Assembly: GCA_034687125.1 (NCBI GenBank)
Contig: JAQGBZ010000062.1
Coordinates: 124,001-188,000 of the forward strand
Origin: Neelides folsomi
Taxonomy: Eukaryota > Arthropoda > Collembola > Neelipleona > Neelidae
Direction: 5' to 3'
DNA: 64,000 bases
The position numbers were made by a program, and so were the translations under genes. Below are positions 12,382 through 26,500 of the stretch, piece after piece; the stretch's first letter is position 1, and each line of letters starts with the position of its first letter. The notes under the pieces are model-generated. The model had not been told where the DNA came from and did no database searches. It was given only the letters and a program-made list of their open reading frames with translations.

Positions 12382-12606
12382 TTATAACGAGCAGTTTAAT
12401 TGTGCTGGTGGAAACGGCCGATCTTTAAAGATCCCCTTCATGTCATCGTCTAATTTTTCCCCAAAAAGTAATTCACACGCTTGATCCTTCCTCAATGTAT
12501 AAATGCCTGAAATGTCAGCATTAAGACATAGCTTGACCAATGCCCTCCTGTTCGAGGAAATTTCTTTCATTGCTGCTCCAAGGAAAGCAGCGGTATCCAT
12601 GGTCAA
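12382..12606 (-). pseudogene. Gag-like fragment of DIRS-like element
   Basis: The minus-strand open frame has DTAAFLGAAMKEISSNRRAL and LLFGEKLDDDMKGIF, which resemble the helical gag-like region upstream of the RT in DIRS and related elements. It lies directly upstream (in coding sense) of the RT remnant, in the right order. The rest of the gag region up to about 13.56 kb is too decayed for me to translate with confidence. The assignment rests on pattern and position, not on a catalytic motif. Confidence 0.5.
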
Positions 12607-13574
12607 AACTCTTCAACGATCTCTCTTGGGAACCCTTTGGATCTTTTCAGCAGAGTTTCTGATGTCTTAGCTTGAGCAACTAGAAATCGAGAAATATGTT
12701 GCTATAGAAGTTTCAAATGAGCATCATTTGATTTGGTAGAAACTGACAAAACTTGCCAAATCTCAGTTTTAACTCTGAGAGAATACAAATTCTTACAACT
12801 TTCAGGAACTTTGTACGTTTCTCGAATCATCTATCCCTCTTCCTTGCTCAATGACTGCAATGGAATAACTTGGAAAAAAGATGAAACTTCTTGCTTCAGA
12901 GAATTGTATCTGAATTATTTTGATTTTAAATTGCCAAGAGGCTTTCGTCTGTCAACTTATATGTAGTTGGGTCATTATCCATTGTGGAATCAAATAGTTC
13001 AGCAGATTGAGCTTTGTATCCTGAGGCCCATCAAACTGCTCCCAATCTATTTCCTCGTCGATGATTTCATCATCACATTGAGACATAGATTGCAATAGAG
13101 TTCTTTTGAAATTTAATTGCTTCAAGAAGTAATGCCAATTTTGTTAATGTCGAACCTGCATAATGTTACACATTATATTTATTAATAAATAAATCATCTC
13201 TTACTATGTTCTGAGACTTTTGCTGTCAATCCCTTTAATTGCTCAATTAGCATGTCGGTCCAAATCCATGTCGGTTCTTTGAGGGACAGATGAGGACTCT
13301 ACGAGTGATTCGCCGCTTTCGTCTTGACCAGGAATGACTACGTCAAACTTAAGACTGCATATTTTAAAGGCATGGTACATTTGTTTTACTTTAAAAGGAC
13401 TATTTTACTAATTGGAATCGGCTTAAGTTCAAAAAAGTTAACTTACGTTCTCTTTTGTCTCATCCTTTTCGGTGGCATGACTAATATTACGTCCAAAATT
13501 TAACTATAACTGATAATTAAGATGAAAATGAGGAGGTGAAAAAGATACGTCGACTCAAATCAGCATAAAAAAAG

Positions 13575-13730
13575 TTCCGAGGTTATTGGGGGAAATGCGA
13601 CGCTGGATGGCGATACTAGTGCATTGTTTTTTCTTCTTTAAAGTTATGGGTTTACTCAATCAGTATAGCTAGGCTCTACATATGTGTTCAATTCCTGTCG
13701 GAATGGAACGGAATACGCTGAATTATAATT
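13575..13730 (-). repeat. Right inverted terminal repeat of DIRS-like element
   Basis: The reverse complement of 13575-13717 matches 8182-8322 with scattered differences. The outer end 13684-13730 is complementary to the second half of the internal complementary region (8447-8493). In coding orientation this is the 5' end of the element. Confidence 0.85.
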
Positions 13731-16700
13731 ATACGTATGGTATACAAATACTAATGCCAACATGCAGGCAATTTGTTTTGCATTTATTTTGAGTTTACAT
13801 TGAAAAATAAACTTTCACCAATCAAGTTTATCTATGAGGATTGATGTTTCAATATTGAAGCTGTATTTTAATGAAAAAACCTTTTTGAAAAAGGAATAAA
13901 TAATAAAAGGATAAAAAGTTAGGTTTTGTGCGATTCGACGGCCCCGGTTCTCATTCAGATTTGAGTGAAGAATTTATTTGGATTTTTGATGTTTGATGCA
14001 TTTCCTCTTCCTGGGCAAGCATAAAGGGGAGTTGGGCGCAATATATCATTTCTTTGGTTCGGTGATCTTTTCTCCTCTCGCGGTAGTTACGGTGAGAGTC
14101 GGGCGAAGTGGTTGAGGAAACAAGTTTTGGGATTGAGACTCCTCAAGAGGACAAGGAATGATGGGGATGATGGCAAGCGGAGCAGACATCACTTGAAATT
14201 CTTTTTATACCCATTGCGATAAATTTCTTCAATGATGGTCCGATTCGTGACATCTTGGCTCTGAACGTAGGCCTGAGCCATTTCTCCTCCCGGGTTTCTT
14301 CAGCCTAAAGGAGGAACCGAGCCTGAATAAAAAATTAGTATTGATATTACATTGCCTTCCATTACCTCTCGTCTCTTTCCCATTCAATGACATTCCATTC
14401 GGAGGAGCCATCCGACTAATGAAACTATCTTCCTGACCTCCATACCCAACCACCGCATTTTCCCAAAAAACCCCAAACCGCCATTCACATGTCACGAATT
14501 TACTCGCGAATCATATCCCATTAAACCACCTTTGACCTCCAGGAAATTAAACCTGTCCCGGCGCTCGGCCCAAAAAGTAATTAAAGTAGAGCTTGGAGGA
14601 GAAAGGAAATTTTAAAATGAAATCTTTCTCCCCAAGGTGAAAGGGGGTTTATCCCCGGAGCAGCGGGCGGGTGAGAGGTGATATGAAGAACTTGTGAAGG
14701 CCAATATTGCGAGATAAAAGGATTAGCATATCTTAATTATTATAGGGGAGCCATTTGTTTTATTAGAGGGTGGAGCTTTCTCAAGAAGGCACGTCTTTCG
14801 TTTAGAGAGAAAAAAGGCTTTATGACAAATCAAATATTTGAGTCATGGGGCAATCGTAATAGATATTTATTTTCGGGTCCTCTTCCTCGAAATGGCATCT
14901 TCGTGGGTAAATTGCCAACTGTCGTTGGTCCTCTTGAGCCAGAGAGCCTCGTGACAAATATTGACCATCTCCTCATCACTCAGAAACGTAACGAGGGTTC
15001 TCCGACGCTCCCTCCGATTTTTTTCCGAACCTCTCATCTCCCCGACTTCCCAATCTCACTCGGAGAAGAGTCAGCGTTCTCTCTTTCCTTTCTGAAGGAC
15101 CCATTTCTCACTTCCGTGTCGCCCAACGACGTCCTCACAACACCAAGAGGGAAATTTGGAAATTTGAGAAGGCAAATTATTTATGCACTCTACATTTTGA
15201 GAATGGAAAGTTTTGCTGAATTAGCTGTAAGTGGGGAAGAGATTCCATAAATTGTGAGTTTAGATCAGCTCCTGCTGCCTCGCCTGGGCACCCGCGAGGG
15301 AATCCGGCCCGAAAGTGAAAGGTAGGGAAATTCTGAGGAATGGCGGAGGGCATAATAAGTTAGCTGGAGGTGCCGTGGCCCATAAATTAGAACGGAGGAA
15401 GAGGAAATTACCTCTGCATAAGTCAGGGTAGCCTGATAAAGGCCCATTAATTTATATGGACAACTCCGGAGATTAATTGGCCCTGCTCGCCCACAACTCT
15501 CCCTGTTGAGATCCTTGGAGGAGAGATTGGACAAATAGGACAAAACAAGTGTCTAGGCGGCTGTATTGACTCACACCCGCCCAGAGAGCGGCGTTAATTT
15601 AATGCCTATAGATATAACCAGGTGACAAATTCCGAGGCAAATGTCGAGAAGTGAGAATGATGAGAGTTTCCCCACCCTCGCAAAACCCCATGGAGTCGCA
15701 TGTGGAAAAATGGAGTTGGGCTATGGGCATAAATACACCTTTAACTTAAATCACGTCAAATTAATGTTCCGTTATTGCCTCCCCGAACTGCACGACACAT
15801 GTGGCCACACAAGAACGAAAAACTAGTGGCATTTTCACAACTTTCTACCAAACCCCCTCTTTAAACAATAAAACATTTTAAAGGGGAAAATGGCGAATAT
15901 CTTAAAATAAACCAGAGCAGAGAAGTAATGGTTATAAATCAGATCGTCGGAGTTGATAGGTCTATAATTATTTCTCACTATTACTCTTCAGCTTATAATT
16001 ACTCTTACATCCGTCTTTTTTGAATTTAAAATATTTTACTGTCATCTCAGTGGTGCACGCATTTCCATTCCCGCGAGTTTTCCGCCTTCCTTTTGGTGAA
16101 AATAAAATTTTTTACTTTCCGCTAGTTTGTCCGTGTGTATTTATAAAGCCTTCATATTATTTTCAACTTGGGCCCATTTCTTGTCTAAAATGTAAATGAG
16201 TGTTGTGAGGAGGAAAGTGAACCCTTTTCTTTCCCTCCTGCCCTACTTCTTTCTCTTCTGTGAGGAATGAGGAGTGAAAAGTGGATTTAAAATTTTAAGA
16301 ACCGAGTTTCCCCCGAGCTACCTCGGGTAATTTGGCGTTCGAGGTAATTTGAGATAGCGTGATGTGATGGAAGAGATCTCATAATATTATATTGTGTACA
16401 ATGTTTACAATATATGGTACTAATATTAGCAGCTATACATAGCATTTGCTTAATACTGAATATTCCTAGGAATATCAGTAAATGTATATTTACATTTTTT
16501 CTACATCCCACGTATATTTCTCTGCGACAGTCATGTAATAAATAGTATCAAAAAGTTATCCACGTTATATTTCACAACCAATGCATTTTGAATGAGGGTC
16601 AAATGAAATTGAAAATTTGAGATAATTTCCAATTTCACGGTAAATACATATTTCTGTAGGAGAGAGAGCGTGTTTTCAATTTGCATCACCCAATATACAC

Positions 16701-19700
16701 GTTATTGGATATATGAACCGATTTCGGTCCTCGACACTTCCGCCACTTATTGAGTCTGCTTCAACGTCCCATTATGAGAAACTAATCGAGTATGGGCACG
16801 GGGAAATGAAGTGTTTGGTCCTGGAATCGAATGCTCTTCCTCTTCCAACCCACTCGAACCCTCGAATGGCAAAGATGTGTGTGATGCAGTTAGGAGCAAT
16901 ATTAGAAGAGTAAATTGCATCATCAGGGGTAGACACAGTCCATTTTTATTCCTTAATCAAAATTCTATTTTCTCGCTTGCTCCCTCCCAAAGTTCGCAAG
17001 GGAAAGTGTATTTCCCGCTTTGGGCAGACAAATTGCATCCCCCGATTTGTCATAAATTCATCCATTCCATTTCATTATGGTGCATTCCATGCTTTCTTCA
17101 CTTCTCTCTCATTCGGAAAAATGGAATTCGTTTTTCGGCTTCTTTTCCTTCGCTCACTCGTATCACTCATGGACGCGTAGAACTCGCATTTCTCTCATTT
17201 ACGCCCCACGCTCCCTCAATCTCAATCTTCATCACTCCGGACTTTACGAGCCCAATTAGGAGAGTGGGGAAGGGAATATTTGTATGGGGCGGATATTTCT
17301 TGTACTTTTTATGTCTGCCTCTTTGATTTTCCATTTATTCGGGAGAAAGAGATTGAAGGCGATTTTGGAGCTTGGAATAAAAAATAATCCAACCCTCTTC
17401 GGCAATAAATGATGTGCGAAGGAATGGGAATGACAAAGACCTCACACATTCACAGTATTCACAATCCTCCCAATATTCATGTTCTCTTCTCCTCCATTAA
17501 CTCCCAGAGCCCACGAGTTCTCAAAGTTTCAAAATTCTAAAGCTCCACATTATGTAATACTTGTATGAATTTCTATTTTTTGCTCACAAACCAAAAGGTT
17601 CGAGTTGGATATAAAAGTTAAACTATGAAAAGAAAGAAAGGATATGTATATTTATCTTCATATAGGTAGTAGTTGGTGGGACGGAGATAGGACTTGGCTA
17701 GTTAAAGTGTGTGCTTATAAAAAGAACCTTCAATCTCTCCATTCCCTCCGGATTGTTTTCACATCCGGTGATTCACTATATTTATGTCTTAAAGTTGGAA
17801 CGCGTTAGGGCCTTAGACAAAGAATTGCTCAAACAAACTTTGATTCCCTTTTTATTATTTTGAATTCTTCCATGGATCTGAATCCAACAATTGGGAATAA
17901 ATTGAAATGTGGGGAAATGAAGGGAAGTTCTATTCTGGGTTATTTGCACAACGGCCTTAATTTTATGTTCAAAACATGGAAAGTAAATCCTTAACTTGTT
18001 GATCGAATGAATTTATTGTTTATTTAAATTGCTCCTCTTTTCAATTTAAATTGGGCTTTCTCCACATTATTAAACTCACGGCTCACTTTAAGGAATGAGG
18101 CTTGGGCGGAGCGGAGGAGAATGGAGGAAGAATGTGTTCGTGTGAAAGTTTGTTCGTCCGTTCGGAAACTCCTTGGATGGCGGAAGGAGTAATAAAAAAC
18201 TGAAAGTTTCTTAAAGGCTCATGCCATCGAGTGTCTCGCTGAGTGTCGTCCAAAGGATGGGAATTTATCACTCTTTCCCTCTTCCTCCTCCTCACCCACC
18301 GAAGGTCTCCTTTATAAATTCAGAGTCAATAGAGAGAACATTGAGATGAATAATCGATTTGTTCATTTCCCTTCTTTCTCTTTCCAATGCCGAGTGTCCA
18401 ATTCCTTGGGCCGAACTCCTCGCCGCCCATTTACATTCACTCCCGCCACTGTTTTATGGAGCTGAGCTGTTAAAGCCCCCGAATTTGCATGGAAATGATA
18501 CGGGGGGAACCGGGGGAAAAGTAATCTCAACTTTTCCGACTCCCTCCCTCATCCGGTGGTAGAAGTAATGGAGTTCTCTCTCCGCCCTCCGAGACTCCCT
18601 TATCTCCCGAGCACAAAGGTGTCCCGTGGAGGAAGCAGATGAGAGAGATGACCCGATCTCCTCAAATATTATCACTTGGCCTCATACTCGACAATTGTTA
18701 TCGGCCGAGTTGAGCCCCAAGTTCAAATCTCCAACTGCCTTTTGAGGGACATTGCGGGAGAGATATGGCGTATGAGCAGAGGAATCAAATGGGTGGCCTG
18801 GCAAAAAATAATGCTTCTTCAATCTCCTATTCGCCAATATTTAAAGGGAAGTGGGAAAGTTTACTAGTTATGCAAATATGGGAAATAGGATTATAAGCCC
18901 CTCTCCTACCTTTCCCAACATCAGCTACCAATTTGATAAATATTCGAACTACTCTTTTAATTGCGAATCTGACAAATTAAAATTTTAATATCAAACTTTG
19001 AGCCTCATTAAACTGGAAAGTTTCATTTCATAAAATAATACTAAAGGGTTGACTAAAGGGACTCTCATATCTTTTTTACACTCCATTTCCATCAAATTAA
19101 AATTTTGTATCAAGCTACAATATTTAGCTATGAGTATCCATACTGTGCAAATGAATATTAAACAGTACATCAGTATTAGTCAATATGGGAGTCCCGAAGA
19201 TTTTAATGAGTCATGCTTTCCTTGAATCGATCTTTAAATAGAGCCAACGGCGTTTGTTCCATATTTATTTATCTCTAATAGATAATTTATTAAAGATCGA
19301 ATAAAAAATATATTTTACAAATTAAAAAAATTGCTTTTATAAGTAATACAGTAGCGAAATATCTCTAGTGAGCGAATAAAATTCACAAGTTATCCGAATG
19401 TTTGAAGAAGTTAAGAGCTAATTATGCGGCTTATAAAATAATTAATATCTCTTGTTCTCTTTATTAATGAGGGAAATTTTCATTATTAAGAAGTAGAATC
19501 TTAATGAATCACTGCTGAGTTCCTCGGGACGGTTATTAATAATGAGTAATTGCATTTTAACTTTTAGATTTTTGGCAGCCGGATTAAATTAGTTTGGAAG
19601 AGTTTGAGAGGCATTTTAAACAAGGCCCAGTACACAAACAAAGATTAAATTTGCAATAAAATAAGCATTAAATAGGGCTGAATTAGGGCAAAGATTAATT

Positions 19701-20571
19701 ATATTAGTGGCCGTAGAGAGGAGCTCTTTAAAACAGTTATGGAATTTTGATTAAACGTATTAAAGCTCCAGCCTTCTTCTGCATTTCCGAGAGGAATTTT
19801 GGGCAGAACACCTGGGGTAAGTACACACTCTAAATGCATGGTAGGCGGGTGCGAGGAGGAACCTCAGCCATCCTGCTGCTTTTGAAATCGATCTCGATGA
19901 ATAAAAGATCCCTATAGGAAGGAAACTCCCGTAATGAGTTCCTTCTCATTATCATTATCCATTCCTTCATGGAACAGAATACACGCATCCATATTACATC
20001 CATACGCTCGGGTCTTACATCCATGCTTACGAGCATTCTGGTAATGTACACATTTGTGTATTAGACCCATTTACCGTTGAACTCTCATGCATAATGAAGA
20101 ATAATTTATGCGCCGAGATATGGAAAAAGCAATATTTGTGTTCATTTCCTACTTCAATACTCATTAGCATATTGATTACCTATATCGCTTTGGCTTATCA
20201 TCAACATCCTAATTGATTTTACCCAATTTATTATACCCTTTGGATTCTACTCGATTTCCCGATTATACAAAATTTAATTTGACCCTAATGCATATATTGT
20301 AAATACATACAAATAATTAATTAAAGTCAAACGATGCCTTGAACATTAATAATTAAAAGGCTTACTTTATACACATTTACTTTAATGAATAACAATTTAA
20401 TATAAAATTACCTACTGACATTTTGAAACTCTTTGGAAAACTCGCGGTATTTAGCCTTTAATAGTTAAATAGGTCTAGATTTAAACTCTCGGGCCTCTTG
20501 AATTTTACGACCTTTAGACCTCGATTGGACTACGAATGAGTCGAATGCTAAATAATGTTTTTTTCCTTTAG
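13731..20571. other. Non-coding region upstream of first recognised klingon-like exon
   Basis: No domain-bearing frame or paired splice structure was found. Several open frames of 60-170 codons (for example 14822-15250 and 16811-17326) show no recognisable family and no conserved motif, and look like chance frames in CT-rich sequence. The region probably contains regulatory or intron sequence of the downstream adhesion gene, whose signal-peptide exon remains unlocated here or further upstream. Confidence 0.5.
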
Positions 20572-23500
20572 TTCGATGCCAAGAGGACTTGGAGCATCTT
20601 GGAGGACAACCACCAAAGTTCGTGACCCGGGGTCAAACGTATCGAGTCGTTATTGGAGACACAGTCAATCTTCCCTGTCAAGTGGACAACTTAGGTGAGA
20701 TTTGAAATGAGAATGGTCATTTCTTCCTTTTCGGCTTCTTCCTCCCTAACGGTCGTTTCCCAGGATAGATGCATTTACAAGCCCAACGAGTTGGAAATTG
20801 AATTTTAGTGTCAAAGTCTCAGAGTGTCCATTCCGGGAAACTTTACTTTTCTCTTCCCTCTTTTGATGATTGAACGTGAGAGGGAAAGAAATGGAATTCG
20901 GACTAACGGAGTAAAAATGCCCATCCGCTTCCTCCGCCCATTCCCGGGAAGACAAAGTGGCAGAGTACTTTTATCTTCTCTTCTCCTTATGACTTTATTG
21001 GGATTCTGGGGAGGGCAGGGAATAAATCCGCGGCAGGTGAAAGCCCGCGAGAGACTTCTCAGCTGAACCCCACATATCTCTTTGTGAGCTCCCTTCATCG
21101 GAGTTCCTCAAGAGGATCCTCCAAACACAAACGTTTTTTATGCCTCCCGCTCATTCGACCGTTCTTTTCGCAACTTCAGCGCGATTCGCCCAAAGCGACT
21201 TTCTCGGTCTTATTGAAAAATGTGAAAATTTCCATCCTTCGGATATCCTCTAGCCCTCATTTCGGCTCAATGAGCTTCAAATTCCATCGGCTTTCCTGGA
21301 AAATGACTTGGATACACCAAACTATAGGAAATGATAGGGGAGATCGATTAAAGTTTAAATGTTCATTCCAGGGCCGTATGTGCTGCTATGGAAGAGGGGA
21401 AACGCCGTCCTCTCGGCCGGTGAAATGAAGATCACGCTCGACCAGCGAATGCAACTGGTTCAAGGATTCAATTTGGAAATCAAGAAAGTGAGGCCTGGAG
21501 ATGGTGGAGACTACGTCTGCCAGCTGAGCACCTACTCGCCCCAGGAACAGACACACACCCTTGAAATTCTGGGTAAGATTCTTTCATCTCCTTAACTTCG
21601 TTTCATTCCTCCCGACTTCGGTAGATTTTTAAATTAACTCCTCCAGCTCCATTCAGATTCATCCAGGACGATTGGGACGGAACGATGTACCGAATTTCCT
21701 CAAACTTCCCTTCTCTGCTTCCTCCTATTAGGAGAGGAGAAAAGATCATTATTTAGAGCTTAGCTCTCACTCCGCCTCCATGAGTTATTACGAGGAAGAG
21801 GAATGGAGAGGAGTTTTTTGCTTTTGAAGGGATTTCCCAAACTTCGGTCCCAATGTTTAAAAACTGCTGACGAATCAGAAAAATCCCATCTTCGGGGGAT
21901 AATAAAAAATCATATTCTTATTCCTTATTCCAATTTGAGGGACTCATCATATTCCTCCTTATGGTCCCATTAAAAGTTTCAAAACTCCGTAAATAAGATT
22001 AACTTTATTGAGTTTTAATAGTGGACTTTTTCCCCTGGATCCATTTCACTCGAGGAAATGACTCTTATTCTCTACTTTACGGGTTTTAATAAATAAATTA
22101 CTGAGGAAAGGATTTAATGACTTTCCAGGAATGTATAATAAAATACACTTCCTCCAACTTCAACCAGAGATTTCTCATCAAAGACGCCCTCAACAAAGAT
22201 AGGAAACTTTGAAGAATCTCTTCTCATAATTTATTTTTTACTATCCTTCACTGGATTATAATATGATTTATCAAGGAATTAGACCAGAACATATTGAATT
22301 AAAATACAATCGAGTACAATGAAAGATAAATTGTTTTTAAAAACAAATTACAATTTTGCATTATTTGCATATTCTTTTTTAGATGGATTTATGAATCCCT
22401 AATATGACAGTTTTTACTAATGCCATTGCACAAAGCATAGAAAAGTGCTTAGCTTTGGGGAAATAATTGCAAGGCATCATCGTTTTTATTTTAATAAACA
22501 GGTACGCCTCAATTTTGTATTTATAATAGTGGTTGAAAGATATATTAATAAGATAATCAGGACTTTCCAGTAGGGGAAATCATTTCCTTTGAAATTGTAA
22601 GATGAAGTGAAGTCTTTGAATTCATCAATTTGATTAGAAACATCCTTGATGAGGGAGGTTGAGATGAAGGTGAAGGGAGATTGAAACGGAGTCGTTTTGC
22701 CTCCTTCTCATTTACTCCTCCCGACACTCGAGTCTCTAATGAGGTCCTGGGAAATGAAATCGATCTAAAGGAGGACTCCTAAAAAGACCCTCTAATGGGA
22801 AACAATATCATTATGATGAGCTCGCTCCATGTACACAAACATTTCTCATTGTAGGCTCTCCTTTCTCAAAGGGTAACTTGGAGGATAAAAGGGTCCTTAA
22901 TCTCTCCACTTTACCCAAAACAAAGGAATGAATGGACAAACAAGGCATCGATGCGAAATAACGCCTTAATCTATTCTCACCACCCCTGTTGGATCTGGAG
23001 GGCGAATCTTATAAGTTATCTCTTTTGTACAATTCGCATTGTTTATTAATCTGGTTCTGTTATGAAATGGCCTTTGAGCAGAGGGAATTTATTTTCCTTC
23101 TAATTAATTTCTTTTCATTTCAAGATGCATTGAGAAGGATTAAACTTTATTTTGTCATCGGGTTTCAATGCATTAATTTGTTTCTCCCTTTGAGCCGACT
23201 CCTCTTCATGCTCCTGAATTTAATTTTGAACGGAGATTAATTAGGGATTGGGGACAAATTCTGAGGATTTAAACCCAATGAGTGTGGATGGATGAGAGAT
23301 AGGAGACTGGCTAATAAATAGTGTATGATTACAATCACCGCATCTTTGTCCAGCGAGAAGACGAGCATTGTGATAGGGGGGAGGTGCGAAGGAAGGAAGT
23401 TCAAAATGAAATCATAATTCATTTTTGATGGGGAAAGAATGAATTAATCGTGTTAAAAACCGTAGCTTTGGAAGTAATTTATGGAAGCCGAGGTTTTTCT

Positions 23501-26500
23501 CCTTTGCGGTTTCCTTCTACCTCTCTCCTCTTCAGACATTATTTATTACTTCATTTCCCTCCTCCTCCTTATTTTACGAGGGCCGGTCTCATCACCACAA
23601 GTTCTCGGCCCGTATTAGGACCCAAACTCTTCAATTGAATCGGATTCTCAGTCTCGTTTGAGATTTACTTCCCTCCGAAATTCCCTTTTCCGAACAAATG
23701 ATATTTGCTCAAAAATCTCATTTTTTAAACCTGGATTTATTTGATGGGAGTTGAAAGGGAGTCTTATGAGAAACGAAGACACCACCTAATATGAATTTGA
23801 CTAGTCGGGAAGAATATTCGGGGGGGAATATGATGTTATAGGAGAGAATAATATGATAATTTCTCTTCGGACTTGCTCCACTGGGCCAGGAAAGAGGAAT
23901 CTTTGAGAGAGTCACCTTTATTCATCGGCGCTTTTATCAAGGGTTTTCAATTTCATTGGAGCATATTAAAATTCTTCTTTCTAGGAGTATCAATTCCTCC
24001 TAGGTCTTCTTTTCTCCTTTTCCAATATCCGAACACAAAACTGTCTTCAATATATATTATTTCCTTTTATTATGACTGAATATTGAAAATCAAAATTCGG
24101 AATTCCCCCGCTGCACAACTTGTGTTGTTCCCTCATTTCCTCTCTTCCTCAGAGTTTTGAAGGAGTTCCCCATTCTCCTCGAGCATAAAGACGAGAAATG
24201 CTCCGAGAGATTTGAATCTCTTCAAACTTGTGTTGAAAATAAGTGAATAAATTAAAATTAATTAATAGTCGAGAAAGTTGGAGGGAAGAGGAAGAAGACA
24301 TTTCGGATTCATAGTCCCTCCGTTTGACTGAGCATAAAATTGAGCTGAGGGTAGACAGAGAGGGGAAAGAAAAAATTATCACTGTCCCTTCAACGGCTGC
24401 TTCCCCAACTTCTTCATAATTCAATGAGGGAAGAAATAAGAGGAAATATTTTGCATATTAGCCAACTTTGCTTCCGAGCTCATTCCTATGTATATGTGGG
24501 GAAGCGATTGAGAAGTAGGGAATTAAAATGAATGACGACAAGGTCTTTCAATTTTTATGTGAGAACTTGAATTTGGACAAGTGTTGAGTGAAAGAATCAT
24601 TTATCATTTCCGATTGACTCAATCAGGGTTCCTATATTTATTCCCCTTTCCTTGTTACAACAGCGATGACGAGAACTCTCCCCTTATAAAACTCCAATCC
24701 CTCGTGATTTTACCATTTTGAATTTAATCCTGGGGATCTACGGGAGTTTATTGAGGAAAGGTCGCCTATTCCGACCTATCGAGTGTTACACAAACTTTCC
24801 TACACTTTCATTCTCTTCATGGGTTATTCATTTACAAATTGCGAACGAATTCATCATTGTGATTCGGATAGCGGGAAGAGACGCGTTCCGTCGACTCGAG
24901 TTGTGGAGAAAAGGACAAATGTGTCGAATTTTAGATCGTGTTTTTTATGACCAGCGAGGGTGACGGGGAGGAGGTGAGGAAATTTATGGACTTTGTGGTA
25001 ATGACAACGACGGAGGTTTTTTTATCCTCTCGGCACATTTGGAGTTGGGCCTGAGAGGAGCTGGAGCTGAAATAATTCCATCTCCTTCCTACTCCATAAA
25101 TGAAACTTTATGGGGGAGTTTATGGAAATTGATTATCAGTTTACGGAGAGAACTCATTAAGGATCCCTCTTTTTCCTTTCAGTTCCTCCGAGTGTGCGAA
25201 GCGAGCCGACGAACGGACACATTTCCATAACCAAAGGAGACACCGTCACTCTTCAATGCCGGGGTTCCGGGAACCCAAGCCCAATCATCACATGGACAAG
25301 AAAAGTAAGCTTTTTGTTAAATGTTACAATGATAAATCTTATTACTTATTAGAACGACATGTTATTATTAATAAGTAATGAGTTTTCTCATTACTTATTA
25401 GCTATTAAAAATTTCTTTACTTCCATTTCATTTTGAATACCTATAAGCAATATTACGTAACGGGACTTTGTTATTTTTTTAATAAAAAAATTTTACAACA
25501 AGGTATTGCAAAAAATAATATTTATATCAATATTTAAAACAAATGTTATAAGAAGTTATACTAGATATTTAATGTATACAGTAATGTAATTATCTGTTAT
25601 CCACAAATGTAAATATTTGTTATTTGAATATTTTAGAATTAATTTATTTACTTATTAAAATTTTATTTTGCTTAATTAAATGGGAAATTTATGTAGTTCG
25701 TAGTAGAGCTGTTTTAATTTCAAGGAGAATATCAATCTCTAGTTAAGTGTATAACAAATGGTAATTGAACGTAGGCTTAAAGAGATAACAAGGGAGTTAG
25801 TTTACAATAACTACGTGCTCATTATTTAACTGCTTTGTGAATTGAACGGAAAGTGAAATATCTTTCAATTTAGAGGATTAGAAGGAATTTGGCAACTTGG
25901 GTGTTTAGATGTGTCTTGGCGGAATGTCAAGTTAACGGTGGGGGCTCGTAACGTGTAATGCTTTCACTCCACACCCACAGAGCATTCTTGTGTTTTTGAA
26001 GATACATGGAGAAATGGCTCATTAAGAATTATTATGTGAGGAAGAGGTTGAGGAGAATTTGCGGAAACTCTTTGCCAATTCCCTCCTCATTATTTACGAG
26101 GTTCTGAGTGTTGAGTTGGGTTCGTCTCACTCGCTTCCTTCCTTTCTCGGCGGTAAACGGGATGGAACGAGAGTCACATAAACTAAATATAGAAAATGCA
26201 CCAACTTTGTGGATAATAATTTTCTCCTCCTAATTGCCTATTCAATCTTGTCCGGCTTCCAAAGGGGCACAAAGGGGACTTTAACCTAATTTTTCTTGAC
26301 TGACAGAACAATTTGCTGCCAAATGGGGAGCAGTCTGTGGAAGGGAACAGCTTCGTCATTCAAAAGGCTGATCGCCATCAGGCTGGGATTTACCAATGCA
26401 CGGCTTCAAACGGCGTCGGAACTCCCGTCACCGCCCCCATCGAAGTCAAAGTTCAATGTGAGTTTTCTCGCTCGTTAATGTGCACCATAGGCCAATAGTC

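Larger units (their letters stand above)
8122..13730 (-). mobile_element. DIRS-like tyrosine-recombinase retrotransposon, degenerate
   Basis: Coding strand is minus. In coding order there is a gag-like fragment, reverse transcriptase with a YLDD box, RNase H-like segment and tyrosine recombinase, the usual DIRS order. The ends carry inverted terminal repeats (about 8182-8322 and 13575-13717), and each end has an extra outer stretch. An internal complementary region at 8369-8493 is complementary to the outer left end and then to the outer right end, which is the diagnostic DIRS arrangement used in the circular rolling or template-jump model of replication. Stops and frameshifts break every frame, so it is not autonomous. 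Two younger elements (8497-8736 and 8741-10309, each counted with one TA copy) interrupt it; without them it would be about 3.8 kb. No target duplication is evident, as expected for YR elements. Confidence 0.88.

Noticed and set aside
14822-15250. 142-codon open frame on the plus strand
   Set aside because: No recognisable domain, no splice partner and composition like the surrounding CT-rich non-coding DNA. The GTAAGT inside it does not lead to a coherent exon chain.
16811-17326. 171-codon open frame on the plus strand
   Set aside because: The predicted protein has no family resemblance and overlaps two other frames of similar length, which points to chance openness.
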